Virus record (IMG/VR): IMGVR_UViG_3300030333_005072
Location: 8,753-47,772 of that record
DNA length: 39,020 nucleotides
Direction: 5' to 3' (one strand)
Origin: a virus
Below the pieces are notes generated by a model. That model made no database searches, had not been told where the DNA came from, and saw nothing but the letters and a program-made list of their open reading frames with translations. The position numbers were made by a program, and so were the translations under genes. Below are positions 15,520 to 23,066 of the stretch, in pieces (the stretch's first letter is position 1; the number at the start of each line of letters is the position of its first letter).

Positions 15520-16159
15520 ATATGAAGGCATAGTTGATAACTTTGCTGATTACACCTATCACATACTAGGTTGCGGGGCAATAGGGAGCTCCGCAGCTAC
15601 CCAAATAACTAGAATGGGAGGTAGAAACTTTAAATTATATGATATGGATATTGTCAGTGATGAGAATATAGGAGTTTCTATGTATAGAGATAATCAAGTT
15701 GGAGAAAATAAAGTAAATGCTTTATATACTTTAATAAAAGAAATAAGTCCATCTATCGAAGTATCTTTATATCATAAGTTATTTGAAGATTATTATCCAG
15801 AAGGAGCTGATATAATAGTATTAGGGTTTGACTCTATGAAAGCTAGATTTGATGCTATGGAAACAATCTTAAGAACAAAACAACCTGATTATGTTATAGA
15901 TGGTAGAATGGGTGCTGAGCATTATCAGCAATATACTATATTTAAACCTACTATAATGAAATACAGTAAAACTTGGTATTCAGACGAGGATGGAAGTCCT
16001 GAACCCTGTAATGCTAAGGCTACAAGCTATTGTAGCAATATGGCTGGAAGCTTTATATCTAACACAATAAGAAAGATATGTAGTAAACAGCCTTATCACG
16101 GGAATATTTCCTTTAACTTCCCAACAATGACACTTGAAAAATCGGGGTATATTTCGTAA
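15506..16159 (+). CDS. ThiF/E1-like Ubl-activating enzyme
   Basis: This 217-residue minimal E1-type adenylating enzyme is predicted to adenylate the Ubl C-terminal glycine and pass it on as a thioester. The nucleotide-binding GCGAIG is at 22-27, acidic residues D46/D48 in LYDMDIVSDENIG, the Arg-containing MYRDNQVGENKV (R61, K69), and D109 in LGFDS. Cys168 and Cys176 in EPCNAKATSYC are candidates for the catalytic cysteine. There is no CxxC zinc pair and no C-terminal ubiquitin-fold or rhodanese domain, so it is shorter than ThiF/MoeB (about 250). The ATG at 15506 is preferred because GGGAGGG precedes it. Last gene of the cassette; a hairpin overlaps its 3' end. Confidence 0.88.
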   Translation: MISYRYEGIVDNFADYTYHILGCGAIGSSAATQITRMGGRNFKLYDMDIVSDENIGVSMYRDNQVGENKVNALYTLIKEISPSIEVSLYHKLFEDYYPEGADIIVLGFDSMKARFDAMETILRTKQPDYVIDGRMGAEHYQQYTIFKPTIMKYSKTWYSDEDGSPEPCNAKATSYCSNMAGSFISNTIRKICSKQPYHGNISFNFPTMTLEKSGYIS

Positions 16160-16169
16160 ATTATATCCC
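16144..16169 (+). terminator. Hairpin at the end of the ubiquitin-like cassette
   Basis: GGGGTATA (16144-16151) pairs with TATATCCC (16162-16169) with one wobble, spanning the stop codon of the E1-like gene. There is no strong T-run after it. It may separate expression of the cassette from the replication genes that follow. Confidence 0.4.
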
Positions 16170-16198
16170 TTAACCCCTTATTTAACTAGGAGGAATAA

Positions 16199-17065
16199 AT
16201 GCTAAATATTCAAACAGTTACGACTGATTGGAAGGAAGGATTGCCTGGAGGTTTAACCTGGTATTTTGTAGGACAACCTAAGACAGGGAAAACAACTCAA
16301 TCCTCTAGATGGAGCAAGAAAGGTTCTAAAGGTGTATTAGTAATAGATACAGATTTAGGATCTGACTTTGTTGATGGTGCAAATGTAGTTACTTGTACAT
16401 CATTAACTCCACCAATCAGGCCAGTAATGAAAGATGGTGTACAAATCACCAAAGATGGAAAACCACAACAAGAAATAATACCTAATAATGAAAGAGGTTA
16501 TTATTATAGGAGTGGTCCTAAAGCAGGAGAGCCAATGGATACATATTCATTAGGCGAAATACTTAAAGATCTAGAAACAAACTGGGATAAATATGAATTT
16601 GACACAGTAGTTATTGATACTATTGATCAAGTTAATACCTGGATAGAAGATAAAGTTACTAGTGAAATGGGTATAGCAGCTATGGGAGATGGACAATGGG
16701 GCTCAGATTGGGCTCAAGCTAGAAAGAAAAACCTAGATGTTGTAGTTAGATTACAACGATTCCTTAAAATGGTAGGTGGAAATCTAGTATTAATCAGTCA
16801 TAGCAAACCAACAGCAGTGGTAGATAATAAAGCTCAACTAGGACCAAGTTTACCTAGAGGGCTCGCATACAGCCTTACTGCTAAAGCTGATGTTATTGGT
16901 TTATGTCAAGCCGATAAAGAATCAGGTGAGTATATGGTATCATTCGAAGCTTACGATGAAAGAATGGTAGGTTCAAGATTGAGACCATTATCACAAAAGA
17001 AACTGCCATTTAACTATGGCGCTGTAATTAACGCAATAAAATCATATAAAGAACAAGGAGAATAA
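16199..17065 (+). CDS. Sak4-like RecA-fold ATPase (single-strand annealing/recombination)
   Basis: The 288-residue protein belongs by pattern to the short phage RecA-type ATPases often called Sak4, which act with an SSB in homologous recombination. Walker A is GQPKTGKTT at residues 25-33, Walker B FDTVVIDT at ~134-141, and a sensor-like segment GNLVLISHS lies later. It has no N-terminal DNA-binding or C-terminal RecA regulatory domain. The ATG follows AGGAGGA. The next gene starts four bases after its stop and encodes a putative SSB, the usual Sak4 partner. The role in recombination is inferred from family and context. Confidence 0.8.
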   Translation: MLNIQTVTTDWKEGLPGGLTWYFVGQPKTGKTTQSSRWSKKGSKGVLVIDTDLGSDFVDGANVVTCTSLTPPIRPVMKDGVQITKDGKPQQEIIPNNERGYYYRSGPKAGEPMDTYSLGEILKDLETNWDKYEFDTVVIDTIDQVNTWIEDKVTSEMGIAAMGDGQWGSDWAQARKKNLDVVVRLQRFLKMVGGNLVLISHSKPTAVVDNKAQLGPSLPRGLAYSLTAKADVIGLCQADKESGEYMVSFEAYDERMVGSRLRPLSQKKLPFNYGAVINAIKSYKEQGE

Positions 17066-17068
17066 TAT

Positions 17069-17662
17069 ATGGCTATTATGAGAGCTTCTTCAGGTGGTGC
17101 AAACTGGCTTGGAGTACAAAAAGCAGGTATTAAAGACGTAAAAGACGACTCAGGAAGATTTGACTGGGCTGATGTTTATTTAATCTTTGAAATGGATACT
17201 GAAAACAGTGACTTTGAAAGAGCAATGAAAATAACAGGTCAATTTGATTGGAATCCTGATGGTACAATACAAGCTACAGGTCTAGTTAGAAAGATTAATA
17301 ATATGTGTGATGCATTAGGATGGGACGGAGGAGTCAACCAAAACGGTAAATGGGTTGATGAGAACGAACAACCTATAGCTGATATATCTTCATATTTGAG
17401 AGATAAATTTGCTCAACCAACTGGAGATGTAGATAGAAAATTCTTAGTATATGTATATAAAGAAGACGCTAAAGATGGAAAGACATATACAAGAGTACAT
17501 CATCGTTTCTTTGCTAATAAACAAGGCGCTGAAGCTGCTTTAACTGATCATGTAGATTATATGAAGAAGAATGGTTGGATAAAAGAATCAACTGGTATAA
17601 ATAAGCCAGCTGAAGTCGCTAATGACAGTGTTGCTAGTGAGCTCAGCAGCTTTGATGTATAA
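17069..17662 (+). CDS. Putative single-stranded DNA-binding protein
   Basis: The 197-residue protein lies directly after the Sak4-like ATPase and before the primase-helicase. It has beta-rich sections (ADVYLIFEMD, KFLVYVYKED) with many aromatic residues, and ends in a flexible tail with final residues SELSSFDV, loosely like the acidic/hydrophobic tip of SSBs. No exact OB-fold signature is evident by eye. The ATG follows AAGGAG. The helicase start overlaps its stop by 8 bases. Context is the main evidence; an accessory recombination factor is the alternative. Confidence 0.6.
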   Translation: MAIMRASSGGANWLGVQKAGIKDVKDDSGRFDWADVYLIFEMDTENSDFERAMKITGQFDWNPDGTIQATGLVRKINNMCDALGWDGGVNQNGKWVDENEQPIADISSYLRDKFAQPTGDVDRKFLVYVYKEDAKDGKTYTRVHHRFFANKQGAEAALTDHVDYMKKNGWIKESTGINKPAEVANDSVASELSSFDV

Positions 17663-19490
17663 TAAACTAGAGATAGCAATGGGAGGGCCTCGTTACAGAG
17701 GCTCTTTCATTAATTCTAGTGATTTAGGAGGTATAATAAGAAATGCTAATAAAGACACACCTAAAGAGTTATACAGGTCTGTTTATGTGTATGATGATTT
17801 GGCTGTTAGTTTTGCAGAATCACACAACAGCAGCATTGCAAGGTATTCTGGACCAAGAGCCATTGACAAAATCTTTATTGATATTGATAAAGGTAACAAT
17901 ACTGACAATTACGTACTTAACCAGGCTCAAGCCTTAGCTTTCTTCTTAATAGATGAAGCTGAGTTAATGGACGAGAATTTCAGGATTTATTTCTCTGGCT
18001 CAGGTTATCATTTTGCTTTAGATGGAGGTTTATTTAATTTTGAACCTTCACCACAATTACCATTTCTAGTCAAGAACACAATGAGTAAACTATTTAAAGA
18101 TGTGGCTAACATAGATACTATGATCTATATGGCAACAGGACTATATAGAGTACCACATACTATCAATTCAAAGACTCAATTGTATAAAGTTCCTCTGACT
18201 AGAAATGAGTTAATGGGCTTAAATCCAGAAGATATACACGAATTAGCTAAAACTCCACGCTATGACTTTCCTTATACAAAGATGTGCGGAGAAGGAGAGT
18301 TAGAGTCGCATATATATACAGCAGAAAAACCAGAAATATATGAATTTGGTCAAGCAGTAGAACCTAAAAAGGTTGCAACGTGTATACAAACATTGTATGC
18401 AGAAGGCGCACAAGAAGGTTCTAGACATCATAAGTTATTAAGATTAATATCACACTTTAAAAGACACGGTATCCCATCTCAAGCAACCAAGTCATCAATG
18501 TTACATTGGAATGCAGGAAGCTTGAAGGATAGAGAAGTAATATTTCAAGTAGAAGATATTTATAAAAGAAACTTAAGATATGGCTGCCAAGATACTATAT
18601 TGAAATCTGTTTGTAGTCCTAAATGTATATATTACAAAAATAAAGACTATAGTATAGATGTAAAGAACGCATCTGATATGCAAAAATCACTAAGAGAAAG
18701 AATGACCACTGATTTTACAGGAAAAGCAATTGATTTTGCTGCAATGCTTGGCCTGGATACAGATTGTACATTTTATCCAGGAGAGCTAGTAACAATCTTT
18801 GGTCCAACAGGCTCAAATAAAACTACGTTAGCACAAAATATAGCGTTGGGATATGATTTTGTAAACGACAAAATAGATCGTAACAGACAAGTACCAACAC
18901 TGTATTTATCGTTAGAACTTGCAGACTGGGTTATGCATAGACGTAACTTACAGATCATAACAGGAAAGACAAAAGAGGAGATAAATGAATCATATGATGA
19001 GGAGTTTGAAAAACACCACGATTTATTATCTCACTTAGCAATACAAACGATAACGCCAACACTAGAATCAATAACAAAGAAAGTTGAAGAGCTCCAACCA
19101 GCGTTAGTGATTGTAGATTACATTGATTTGGTAGAAACACCATTTAATGTAAGAGGAGAGTATGAGCAAATAAAGTTCATTTCACATAGTTTATCATCAT
19201 TAGCTGTAAATTCAGACATTGTAATTATACAAGTTTCGCAAGTTAGTAGAGACTATTCTAGAAATCAAGTTCTTGATCTGTACGCAGGAAAGGGGTCAGG
19301 AGCTATAGAAAATGCATCAAGAAAAGTTATTGGTGTAAATGGTCAAGCTGGAAGCTTTGATAAGACAGTACATTGTTTTAAGAACACAGATGGTGATCTA
19401 TTTGAAACGAAATTAACTTTTGACACGTCATTCAGACTAAGAAAAGGAGGTGCGAATGAGTCGTTCGGAAACATCTCGAGAATTGATTGA
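17655..19490 (+). CDS. Primase-helicase fusion: AEP-type primase plus DnaB-like helicase
   Basis: The 611-residue replication protein has an N-terminal part that matches archaeo-eukaryotic primase (AEP) motifs. IFIDIDKG contains metal-binding D76 and D78, and YFSGSGYHF at ~112-120 is the second AEP motif. A Cys-bearing segment (CQDTILKSVCSPKC) at ~312-325 may bind zinc or an Fe-S cluster. The C-terminal half is a RecA/DnaB-type helicase: Walker A GPTGSNKTT at 383-391, Walker B LVIVDYIDL around D488, then IIQVSQVSRDYSR. The start is taken as the ATG overlapping the SSB-like stop; an ATG 24 bases later is possible. The fusion replaces separate primase and helicase genes. No DNA polymerase is present in the window. 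Confidence 0.85.
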   Translation: MYNKLEIAMGGPRYRGSFINSSDLGGIIRNANKDTPKELYRSVYVYDDLAVSFAESHNSSIARYSGPRAIDKIFIDIDKGNNTDNYVLNQAQALAFFLIDEAELMDENFRIYFSGSGYHFALDGGLFNFEPSPQLPFLVKNTMSKLFKDVANIDTMIYMATGLYRVPHTINSKTQLYKVPLTRNELMGLNPEDIHELAKTPRYDFPYTKMCGEGELESHIYTAEKPEIYEFGQAVEPKKVATCIQTLYAEGAQEGSRHHKLLRLISHFKRHGIPSQATKSSMLHWNAGSLKDREVIFQVEDIYKRNLRYGCQDTILKSVCSPKCIYYKNKDYSIDVKNASDMQKSLRERMTTDFTGKAIDFAAMLGLDTDCTFYPGELVTIFGPTGSNKTTLAQNIALGYDFVNDKIDRNRQVPTLYLSLELADWVMHRRNLQIITGKTKEEINESYDEEFEKHHDLLSHLAIQTITPTLESITKKVEELQPALVIVDYIDLVETPFNVRGEYEQIKFISHSLSSLAVNSDIVIIQVSQVSRDYSRNQVLDLYAGKGSGAIENASRKVIGVNGQAGSFDKTVHCFKNTDGDLFETKLTFDTSFRLRKGGANESFGNISRID

Positions 19491-20025
19491 TAAATACATC
19501 GAGACTGAACTAGAAAAGGACTATGCAGAAATGGATAGTACCTTAGACGATTCTGAAAAAGCAGAGATCGTTCAATCTTTAGACGAAAGTCTAGAGGAGC
19601 AAAAAGCTGTTTTAAGTAGAAAAGTAGATCAAGTAGACTCTTTTACTCTTGAATTATCAAGACAACAAGGGTTAATAGATGGAGAGATAATGTCCATTAG
19701 AAACGAACTCAATCGTTTACTTTCTAGAAAGAAAGCTATTAAAAGGTCGGAAGAATACTTTAAATCCGTTATATTACCAATGATTATAGAAACATGCGGT
19801 AATGATGGCATTCTTAAAACAGATTCAGCTAGATATAAGTTATACGATACTTGGGGTCCATTAGAAATCACTGATGAAGAAATGATTCCAGATGAGTATA
19901 AAAGATATAAAGTTGAAATAGATAAAAAGAAAGCTAGAAAAGATGTTATAGCTGCTAAGGAAGAAGGCAATCTTGGAATAGCTGGGTTTGACATAAACAA
20001 AAAGAAACGCATTAGAAAATCCTAG
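19456..20025 (+). CDS. Siphovirus Gp157-like protein
   Basis: The 189-residue protein has a long N-terminal coiled coil (residues ~1-100, Glu/Lys-rich), then the layout of the Gp157 family: DSARYKLYDTWGPLEITDEE, then IPDEYKRYKVEIDKKKARKDV and a C-terminal EGNLGIAGFDI. In other phages this family lies among replication and recombination genes and its role is not well defined; association with resistance to other phages has been suggested. The ATG at 19456 has AAGGAGG five bases before it and overlaps the helicase end by 35 bases. The basic C-terminus (KKKRIRKS) could bind nucleic acid. Confidence 0.7.
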   Translation: MSRSETSRELIDKYIETELEKDYAEMDSTLDDSEKAEIVQSLDESLEEQKAVLSRKVDQVDSFTLELSRQQGLIDGEIMSIRNELNRLLSRKKAIKRSEEYFKSVILPMIIETCGNDGILKTDSARYKLYDTWGPLEITDEEMIPDEYKRYKVEIDKKKARKDVIAAKEEGNLGIAGFDINKKKRIRKS

Positions 20026-20033
20026 GAGGTAAA

Positions 20034-20210
20034 ATGCATAAAATAATACTGTTACAACCATTAAAATATGGTTTTCAATTAACATTACTATCATTGATAG
20101 GTATAGGTGTAAGAGCCTATAAAGATAAAAGCGGTGGTTATTCTATAAGCGTAAATCTGGGCTTATGGAGGTTTAACACTTACGCAACTATAGCAATTGA
20201 AGCCACCTAA
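20034..20210 (+). CDS. Small unknown protein
   Basis: This 58-residue protein starts MHKIILLQPLKYGFQL and has a short hydrophobic section (LTLLSLIGIGV) followed by a Gly/Ser/Tyr-rich, beta-like half (GGYSISVNLGLWRF). The start has a strong TAGGAGGT, and the gene fills the gap between the Gp157-like and HNH genes. The hydrophobic stretch is too short for a confident membrane segment. Function unknown. Confidence 0.6.
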   Translation: MHKIILLQPLKYGFQLTLLSLIGIGVRAYKDKSGGYSISVNLGLWRFNTYATIAIEAT

Positions 20211-20223
20211 AAGAAGAGGAAGA

Positions 20224-20670
20224 TTGAGTATATGGGAAGACAAGTTCTTCCCTAAGCTCAAGTTAATGCATGGAAACTTTGCTAAAAAAGTATTTCATAG
20301 ATTGATGAAAAAATCTGTAACTCTTAAATCATCACTAAAAAGAAGATCAAAAGAGTATGAAGTAGCTTGCGAAATACATGTAGATGAGATAAGGACAATG
20401 TTTTATAAACACTACGCTAAACCTTGTAAATATTGTAAGAAAACACTGGATATAACAAATATTGTATGTGATCATATATATCCTATAAGTATGGGAGGAG
20501 ATTCTAATAGAAAAAACCTTCAAATAATATGTAAATCTTGCAATACTAGAAAAGGAAGCTTAAAAGACAAAGACTACAAGTCCTTATTGAAATTCCTAAA
20601 TAGACACCCAGACATGAAACCATACGTTTTGCGTAAATTGGCCAAAGGAGATATGTTTAATGGCAATTAG
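20224..20670 (+). CDS. HNH endonuclease
   Basis: The roughly 148-residue protein has a clear C-terminal HNH domain: CKYC (zinc knuckle), DHIYPISMGGDSN (catalytic DH, with the central Asn in NLQIICKSCN) and the second CKSCNTRKG knuckle. The N-terminal ~70 residues are very basic. The start is a non-ATG codon. TTG at 20224 lies three bases after AGAGGA; TTG at 20197, overlapping the previous gene, would add nine residues. It sits within the replication genes rather than next to terminase, so a homing-type nuclease or a recombination/host-DNA nuclease are both possible. Confidence 0.85.
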   Translation: MSIWEDKFFPKLKLMHGNFAKKVFHRLMKKSVTLKSSLKRRSKEYEVACEIHVDEIRTMFYKHYAKPCKYCKKTLDITNIVCDHIYPISMGGDSNRKNLQIICKSCNTRKGSLKDKDYKSLLKFLNRHPDMKPYVLRKLAKGDMFNGN

Positions 20671-20980
20671 AGTAAATACTGTAAATTTGTGTAAGGGTTT
20701 CATAGTAGCTAATCCAGATTTAGCTGACAATGAACTAGAGCTAGTCTATAATATATGGATTTATGAAGGAAAGAAACATAAACCTGTTATAGATGTAGCT
20801 AAGCTTTCGGTAAAAGATCTGCTGAAACACCTCAGGGATAAAAAACTATCAAGCTGGGAAAACATAACTAGATCTAGAAGAAAGTGTCAAGAGTTATATC
20901 CTGATACAAGGGGGAAGCTATATGAAGCACGACACAGACATCAAGAAACAATCAAGAAAGATGTCAAGAGACAATCTTGA
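20660..20980 (+). CDS. Small basic unknown protein
   Basis: The 106-residue protein has a helical pattern and Arg/Lys-rich C-terminus (SRRKCQELYPDTRGKLYEARHRHQ). Residues ~55-95 could form a helix-turn-helix-like unit (VKDLLKHLRDKKLSSWENITRSRR), suggestive of DNA binding but not diagnostic. The ATG has AAAGGAGA and overlaps the HNH stop by 11 bases. The next small gene starts inside its 3' end. Possible transcription or replication accessory. Confidence 0.65.
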   Translation: MAIRVNTVNLCKGFIVANPDLADNELELVYNIWIYEGKKHKPVIDVAKLSVKDLLKHLRDKKLSSWENITRSRRKCQELYPDTRGKLYEARHRHQETIKKDVKRQS

Positions 20981-21086
20981 GATATTGGTAGAAGAGTTGA
21001 TTAACAAACAATTAACTTTATCTAATCAAAACATAGAACTTAGGGAGAAGCTCAGTAAAATTGAGCAACTCTCTAAAGTAAGGTAA
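20922..21086 (+). CDS. Small coiled-coil protein
   Basis: The 54-residue, highly charged helical protein has a Leu-rich heptad pattern across residues ~18-50 (ILVEELINKQLTLSNQNIEL, then REKLSKIEQL). The ATG is preceded by GGGGGAAG. It overlaps the upstream gene by 59 bases in another frame, which is long for this genome, but the heptad pattern argues that it is real. Likely a small dimerising protein; function unknown. Confidence 0.55.
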   Translation: MKHDTDIKKQSRKMSRDNLEILVEELINKQLTLSNQNIELREKLSKIEQLSKVR

Positions 21087-21237
21087 CAAACAGGGTTTAG
21101 GTATACAAGAGGTAATTCTCGTCGAGTAAAAAGCAAAAACCTGACCACGTACTATTAACTGGCTAGAAGTTGCAGTATAAAAACTTTCAAGGAAGGGCCG
21201 ACCTTGTAAAAAAACGGCAGTTACCTTATATTATGTA
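21087..21237. other. Non-coding gap before the glycosyltransferase genes
   Basis: About 150 bp without a convincing ORF. It contains a small inverted repeat, CAAGG/CCTTG, at 21189-21207, and runs of A on the plus strand. No tRNA arms, clear promoter or strong terminator were found. Confidence 0.4.
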
Positions 21238-21333
21238 ATGAAAATCGACCAAGAAACTAAGCTTACGTTGTTGATAATATTGTGGATATTAGATAAGCTT
21301 GTTATGCTCGCTCTTCTATGGCTTTTCCAATAA
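21238..21333 (+). CDS. Tiny single-span membrane peptide
   Basis: The predicted 31-residue peptide (MKIDQETKLTLLIILWILDK at the start) is a short charged N-terminus followed by one strongly hydrophobic helix ending LALLWLFQ. Its TAA stop overlaps the TAAGGAG that serves as ribosome binding site for the next gene, as is usual in this operon. Its own ribosome binding site is poor, which lowers confidence. A holin-like or membrane-anchored regulator is possible; a chance ORF cannot be excluded. Confidence 0.35.
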   Translation: MKIDQETKLTLLIILWILDKLVMLALLWLFQ

Positions 21334-21343
21334 GGAGTATTAA

Positions 21344-22450
21344 ATGAAAATAGGTGTATACACTGGATACGTCCACCTAAAAATAGACGGTGTAAATGAT
21401 GAATTTCCAGTTATAAATATGAAAGATGATACTGTAATTACTTACAGAGACAATCAAGCTTATGGAAGTGAACTTTCATTAGTGAATTTAGCAAAAGGAT
21501 TAATAAAGAAGGACTGTGAAGTAGTTATATTTAATTCACAGCATATAGGAATATTAGATCAGTTGGATTTTGATGTAATAATAGTTTCTAGATATATAAA
21601 CTTCTGGATGCATTTTGATACAAATATACCTGTGGTAATATGGTTACATGACACAGTAATGGTCAATTGGGTTCAAAGTTCAAGAATGCCTATAGAAGGT
21701 AGGTTTTACATTAAGAATTTATATGATAAAATAAATAGAATAGTGGTATTAACAGACTGGCACAAACAGAATATAATGAATATATACGAATTAGATGATA
21801 AAAAGTTCCAAATAATTGGACATGGACTGCCAGATAGAGATTATCCTAATAAAATACCTAAAAAAGTAGAAAATAAAATGATCTGGACATCAGACTGGGA
21901 AAGAGGTGTAGACAGGGCTGTTAGGATCATAAACAAGATAGAAGACCCTAGTATAAAAATTAATTTTGATATATATGGAGAAGGAAGTAGTGATTCAAGA
22001 ACTCTTGAGAAATATCCAGGATTAAAAGAAGAGATAGAAAAATCACGCCATAATATTAGAACTCATCCATATATAGACAATGATGTATTGCAAGAAGAAT
22101 GGAAGAATTGTGATATATGGTTTTACCCTACTCACTATCCAGAAACATATTGTATTACAGCATTAGAAGCACAAAGACACGGTTGTTTTGTTTTATCAAC
22201 TAGAGTTGCTGCGCTTGAAAATGTAGTAGAAGATAGAGGTATAGTTTGTCATTGTGATCCAAATCATGGAGACTTAGAAGATACAATGGCAATGCAATTA
22301 GAATACTATATAAAAAATAAAAAGAAGACTACTCCGTACAGAAAAAAGGGAATGGAGTGGGCCAAACAGCAAACAATAACTAAAACAGTAAATGAATGGT
22401 ACGCGTTACTTACAAAAGTCATGGAGGAAACCAATGAGGCCAATAAGTAG
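21344..22450 (+). CDS. GT-B fold glycosyltransferase (GT4-like)
   Basis: The 368-residue protein is predicted to transfer a sugar from a nucleotide sugar. The N-terminal half has the Rossmann-like start MKIGVYTGYVHLK, with AYGSELSLVNLAKGL and VVIWLHDT. The C-terminal half holds the donor-site motif of GT4-type enzymes (PETYCITALEAQRHGCFVLS), with two Glu residues eight positions apart. There is no signal peptide, so it is cytoplasmic. The ATG follows TAAGGAG. It lies in the early operon, apart from the second glycosyltransferase, which is in the virion operon. Targets could be phage DNA, host lipopolysaccharide or virion protein; no modified-base synthesis gene is present to favour DNA. Confidence 0.85.
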   Translation: MKIGVYTGYVHLKIDGVNDEFPVINMKDDTVITYRDNQAYGSELSLVNLAKGLIKKDCEVVIFNSQHIGILDQLDFDVIIVSRYINFWMHFDTNIPVVIWLHDTVMVNWVQSSRMPIEGRFYIKNLYDKINRIVVLTDWHKQNIMNIYELDDKKFQIIGHGLPDRDYPNKIPKKVENKMIWTSDWERGVDRAVRIINKIEDPSIKINFDIYGEGSSDSRTLEKYPGLKEEIEKSRHNIRTHPYIDNDVLQEEWKNCDIWFYPTHYPETYCITALEAQRHGCFVLSTRVAALENVVEDRGIVCHCDPNHGDLEDTMAMQLEYYIKNKKKTTPYRKKGMEWAKQQTITKTVNEWYALLTKVMEETNEANK

Positions 22451-22619
22451 TGAATTAGCACACCTATGGATAACAGGTGACGGAAAGAAATTTCTTAATA
22501 GGGAAGAAGCGCGAAACTGGCAAAAACACCTCGAAACTGAGGAAAGGAGAAAGCGCTTTGAAAGAAAAAAACTGGAAATGCTTCGCATGCGGGAGTCAAC
22601 TCCCACCAAACAGCTGTAG
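22434..22619 (+). CDS. Small basic helical protein
   Basis: The 61-residue protein begins MRPISSELAHLWITGDGKKF. It is mostly one long Arg/Lys/Glu helix (HLETEERRKRFERKKLEMLR). The ATG at 22434 is set by GGAGG at 22423-22427 and overlaps the glycosyltransferase stop by 17 bases. Composition suggests nucleic-acid or protein binding, not an enzyme. The next gene starts within it. Confidence 0.6.
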   Translation: MRPISSELAHLWITGDGKKFLNREEARNWQKHLETEERRKRFERKKLEMLRMRESTPTKQL

Positions 22620-22650
22620 TTGTAGAAACTGTGGTTTCGAAGACGGCTGA
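22558..22650 (+). CDS. Tiny zinc-ribbon protein, TTG start
   Basis: The predicted 30-residue protein has two Cys pairs, WKCFACGSQ and CRNCGFEDG, with extra Cys between, which together form a minimal zinc ribbon. Start TTG at 22558 lies seven bases after AGGAGA, an ideal spacing. It overlaps the upstream gene in a different frame. The clean zinc-ribbon pattern in such a short ORF makes chance unlikely. It may be an RNA- or protein-binding regulator; function unknown. Confidence 0.55.
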   Translation: MKEKNWKCFACGSQLPPNSCSCRNCGFEDG

Positions 22651-22690
22651 AGCATGGAATTGAATCAGGTTGATTCGAAAGGAGGAGTAG

Positions 22691-22843
22691 GTGAAGTTAA
22701 ACAAGCAAAAACTATTCGTATGGATAGGAATAATAGTATCATCAATACTAATATGGTATATGCTAGTACAGGCGGTGATACAATTCATGGCGATGCTAAT
22801 AGTGGCGCCAATAATGATGGTAACTGATGTCTTACGGTATTAA
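22691..22843 (+). CDS. Small membrane protein, GTG start
   Basis: The 50-residue protein is hydrophobic through most of its length: IGIIVSSILIWYMLVQAVI, then QFMAMLIVAPIMMV. It has a basic N-terminus (MKLNKQK), giving one long or two short membrane segments. The GTG start follows AAGGAGGAG closely. Another frame across the same bases (ATG at 22654) gives a Gly/Asn-rich peptide without a ribosome binding site. Overlaps the next gene by 17 bases. Size and topology would suit a holin or a membrane-acting early protein; no lysis gene is adjacent. Confidence 0.6.
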   Translation: MKLNKQKLFVWIGIIVSSILIWYMLVQAVIQFMAMLIVAPIMMVTDVLRY

Positions 22844-23066
22844 TAACGCAGAGCCAAGAAGGCTATTAAAGTGTGAAATGTGCCATGTGACAGGTACCAC
22901 AGAAGTATATACTTGGGGGAGTTTCGAAATACTCCCCAAGCACCCTTACTATGAAATGAAGATATGTAAAAAATGTGCTAAAAGAGAGTATGGAACCAAA
23001 AACAAAGTCAAGTTCGATGATTATATCGAAAGGAGAATGTATGCCAAAGAAAAGCAAGTGGATTGA
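22827..23066 (+). CDS. Small zinc-finger-like protein
   Basis: The 79-residue protein has two Cys pairs, LKCEMCHV near residue 16 and KICKKCAKRE near 48, about 30 residues apart, consistent with a single treble-clef or ribbon zinc site. The C-terminus is basic. The start codon overlaps the end of the membrane-protein gene; there is no strong ribosome binding site but coupling is likely. Possibly a nucleic-acid-binding regulator. Confidence 0.65.
   Translation: MSYGINNAEPRRLLKCEMCHVTGTTEVYTWGSFEILPKHPYYEMKICKKCAKREYGTKNKVKFDDYIERRMYAKEKQVD

Noticed and set aside
22654-22828. ATG frame giving a Gly/Asn-rich peptide across the small membrane-protein gene.
   Set aside because: It has no ribosome binding site, whereas the overlapping GTG frame has a strong one and a coherent membrane-protein sequence.
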